A DNA stretch of 64,000 bases, from the NCBI GenBank assembly GCA_023055505.1, contig JALIRH010000063.1:1381501-1445500 (forward strand). The letters run 5' to 3'. Below are positions 61,011 to 64,000 of this stretch, piece by piece (the first letter of the stretch is position 1; the number at the start of each line of letters is the position of its first letter). The notes under the pieces were generated by a model. That model did not search any database and was not told the origin of the DNA. It saw only the letters and a program-made list of their open reading frames with translations. Both the position numbers and the translations under genes were made by a program. This stretch comes from Callipepla californica brunnescens (Eukaryota > Chordata > Aves > Galliformes > Odontophoridae).

Positions 61011-62897
61011 CTGAGAAAAAGTAAAAAAGAAACGCTCTTATGAAAATCTTTATTCTACTTCAGTTACCTTTGAAATACATTAAAAACAGTGCGCACACAC
61101 ACTCATGTACAGAGTGCTTCACTGAAGCTACTCCTGCCTATAACGTCCATTAGTCAAAAAGAACCAATTCTTTTAAACCTTCCAGATCAAACCAACCAAC
61201 CAAATAAAAAAAAACAAACAAACAGAAGACAACAAATACAGTCCTAAACAGTCTGTGATGATAAGTTGTGGCTTTCAAACTTGCAAGTGGGTTAATTCAG
61301 AATCAAACTACTGCAATTCCTAAGAGCGATTAAATTGTTCTGTTATTACTGGTAGAAAGTAAAATGAGAAGTATGAAGTCACCCCACTGCAAGTGTTTTG
61401 GCCCCATATTTTAAGCTTAAAAATGCTTTTCAAAGAAGGTAATCTTCAAACGCCCTTCACACTTCTGTTGAATGTCTGGGAAGCACTTTCTAAGCGTGTA
61501 CTACAAGTAATATAGAGGAAGATTGCAAAAACTTGCAGCGCTCTAGAAAGATTGAACGTTGTAAAAAGAAAGGCTGCATTTCTCATTGAGACTCATTTTG
61601 AATAGCTATGGTTTAGAAGAGAGAAACCCTAGGCATTTATTTATTTTTTTTTAAGATTTTCAAAAATATAGTAACCCCTCTACCACAGCATGGGCAAATC
61701 CTTAAGAAACACCAGTTGCCGAGCAGATGGAAACAACACCTAACTTCCAAATGAGCAACAGAAATGGGCGAATGTTCTCCATGGTGACAATGCTTTGGGG
61801 GTGTAACTATGACTTCACTTCTGAGATTCTAATGGGACCTGGCGCAAGATGGCTACAGATGCCTAGAGGATCATTTTCCATCTCACTACCAATACCAGCA
61901 GACTTTAAGTAGCTTTCTGCAGGCTTCAGTTCCATTTGTATTGACATTCAAATAAGCAGATTGTAACTAACAGCTGGTCTGAAAAATTTAAACACCACGG
62001 TTTTTCCCTTTGAAAATCTGCCTCCTTGTTAGAAATGTTCTGAAGCAGCAGATACGTGAAAAGGGCCTGAGGTGGCTATGCTTGCCAGATCCCTCCAAGG
62101 TCTACGAGAGTGAGCTGAGGGCAGAAAACAAAAGAGAAAAAAAAGTATCCCAAAGTTCTGTAATTTGGGGTTGTGAGGGATTTCCATGGGCTAACTGTAA
62201 AATGCTGAGTGCAGCAGAACACAGATGCTTGTGTGCTGAGCACCACTGCTTGCAAGGTGGCCCCATCACACAGCTCAACTCAACTGCAAGGCACTTCCAT
62301 GCAGAGCTGCTTTGCAGGCTTAGCCCCAGGGTTCAGCATCAATTTCAGGGAACTGCACAGCCTGGCTGTGCTCTCCAGCATGCACCTGTTTAGCTTCACT
62401 CACACACAGAAAGAACAACAGACTTGAACAGGATTAAAGAAATACCCACCGATCCTGCTCAGTGGGGCAGGAAGCTCTGCTGAACTACAAACCTGAAAAT
62501 GTCCTTTACCATGTGAGGAACAGAAGCCTACACAAACGGCAAGACTTAGTATCTCATTAAGAGCTCCTTTCATATAGTAGTTTGATGCCACAAAAACGTA
62601 CCACATAGAAGTTATGAACACAGTTTGATTCTTTACTACTGGATGGAGCTCAGCTGCCAGTCTCCACTGTGCTGCTCACCTGCTCTTCTGCAGCTCAGAG
62701 AGCCCAGGTTTTGTCCCTCTGTGCAGTTACTGACCTACCAAGCAGAGTTACCAATTTCTGCCAGCCACCATGACTTCTTTGCATACCTTTCAGGTCAGCT
62801 GCAGGGCAACCTGCAGCAGCACCTGGCTGAAGGTGGTTTCCTTCTGCAGACTGCCTCAGTCTAAGCTTCTAAAGTTTCTTTTATCCTTCACGAAACA

Positions 62898-62966
62898 GGG
62901 CTGGGAGATCAACCTGACGATCCTAGAGGTCCCTTCCAATTCACACTGACCTACGATTCTGTATTA
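62898..62966 (+). mobile_element. CR1 LINE tail fragment
   Basis: The plus strand has GATCCTAGAGGTCCCTTCCA and then a CTACGATTCTGTA-type end, typical of the last bases of CR1. It is immediately followed by another CR1 piece. Confidence 0.7.
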
Positions 62967-62974
62967 TGCCCTCA

Positions 62975-63192
62975 CATTGGGTTAGGGGAGATTCAGGTCC
63001 AAAGGAGTGGTCAGCTGCTGGACCGGGCTGCCCAGGAAGGTAGTGGAGTCACTGCCCCTGGAGGTATTCAAGAAACGTTTCAGTGTTGTACTGTGGTATA
63101 CGGTTTAGTGGGAAATACTGCTGGCAGGTGGACAGTTGGACTGTACGATGTTGGAGATCTCTTCTAACCTTGGTGATTCTGTGAGTCTGTAA
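62975..63192 (+). mobile_element. CR1 LINE 3' fragment
   Basis: The plus strand carries GGACCGGGCTGCCCAGGAAG, CCCCTGGAGGTATTCAAGAA and the end CTTGGTGATTCTGTGAGTC, the diagnostic CR1 3' text. It lies in the 5'-UTR intron of SFMBT1. Confidence 0.85.
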
Positions 63193-64000
63193 CCTGCACA
63201 AAGTTTGGCACACAGCAACCACCTAACCACCAAACTGCTTTTTATCATTAAACAAATATTTCTTGGTGACAGCCTGTAGGATGTCCATCACCCGAGCACC
63301 GCTAAGACAAAACAATGGCAGTGCTGTGACAAACACTCTGTGAAGCACCCAGGCCAAAAGTTGGGGATATACCACTGGCTTCATACAGTATAGCCCTGGA
63401 AAATGCTCCTAAAATTCATGTGAAATTAAGGTCATTTTCAATTTATGGCATCCAGCTCTTAAGTTAACTTCTAGAATTAAAGTAGATGATATAGCCTCAA
63501 CTATTTTTTGTTTGTTTGTTTTTCCAGCATGGAAATACTTAAACATCCCTAAAATTAAGACACCATTTATTTAAGAGATGCCAAACACTGGCAGCTCCTG
63601 CTGAAGCTGATTGATATTCTGCCCAGGCTGGGCAGCTATTCAGGATTTGATGAGCAGCATTGTTGTTTTCTGTACACAACACTGAAAGCACTTGTAATTA
63701 GCACCCGCCAGGGCAGATGCCTACAGTCTGGCACCCCAAAGATTATCTTCCGATAAACCTCAAGAGGAGGGGAGCATGAGTGACGCCAGAGCAGAGCTGG
63801 TTTGGAAACACTGTGCACTCCTCAGTCTCACTTCTGCACTTCAAACCTCCTTTCAGCACATGAAATATTCAGATGTTAGCAACTGGAGGCAGCATTAAGA
63901 ACAGTTACAGTTCATTAAAGCCAGATGGCTCACTTGAATATGAAAAGAAATCAAACATAAATTGGATGTTGAATTAAAGTAAATCAGCTGGCGTCTGAAC

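Larger units (their letters stand above)
61011..64000 (-). other. SFMBT1: SFMBT1 5'-UTR intron, continuing out of the window
   Basis: Upstream of the start-codon exon acceptor there is no CpG island, promoter or further exon that I can recognise up to the window edge. Two adjacent CR1 tails lie at 62.9-63.2 kb. The SFMBT1 promoter is presumably beyond 64000. Confidence 0.7.

Overview
This window is nuclear DNA from a bird, most likely a galliform such as chicken. The supporting evidence is three-fold. Exons with GT/AG introns encode two vertebrate proteins. CR1 LINE fragments are scattered through the introns. One degraded mariner of the chicken Galluhop type is present. All identifications come from reading the sequence and from recalled family sequences; no database search was run.

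Both genes lie on the minus strand, so transcription runs from high to low coordinates. SFMBT1 occupies about 61.0 kb down to about 25.5 kb. I could assemble its complete reading frame from 20 coding exons (60880 down to 30772), giving 867 residues: four MBT repeats, a SLED (DUF3588) domain, a basic nuclear-localisation stretch, an acidic serine-rich linker and a C-terminal SAM domain. Its most upstream visible exon (60853-61010) carries the start codon. An untranslated 5' exon and the promoter must lie beyond 64000. A long 3' UTR seems to run to about 25.55 kb.

STIMATE (TMEM110) follows in the same orientation. It has 8 coding exons (24980 down to 977), giving 296 residues of a multi-pass ER membrane protein that regulates STIM1-ORAI calcium entry. 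Its first exon sits in a CpG island (about 24.54-25.47 kb) that is also its promoter. The predicted SFMBT1 poly(A) site lies only a few hundred bases upstream of this promoter, so the pair is a very compact tail-to-head arrangement. SFMBT1 next to STIMATE is also the order on human 3p21.1. The proteins act in different places (chromatin and ER) and I see no functional link beyond position.

Everything else is intronic or untranslated: CR1 fragments (about 5.16-6.0, 13.73-14.03, 20.37-21.18, 35.33-36.50, 49.19-49.29 and 62.90-63.19 kb), the mariner (about 54.71-55.26 kb), simple repeats and homopolymers. I found no convincing tRNA, rRNA, microRNA, CRISPR or bacterial-type system, and no third protein-coding gene. 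The points most worth a second look are: a human GxxxG motif that is SxxxG in this STIMATE; two short upstream ORFs in the SFMBT1 leader exon; two clusters of Pumilio-type TGTANATA sites in the SFMBT1 3' UTR; and the close SFMBT1/STIMATE junction with a run of 22 C just above the STIMATE start codon.
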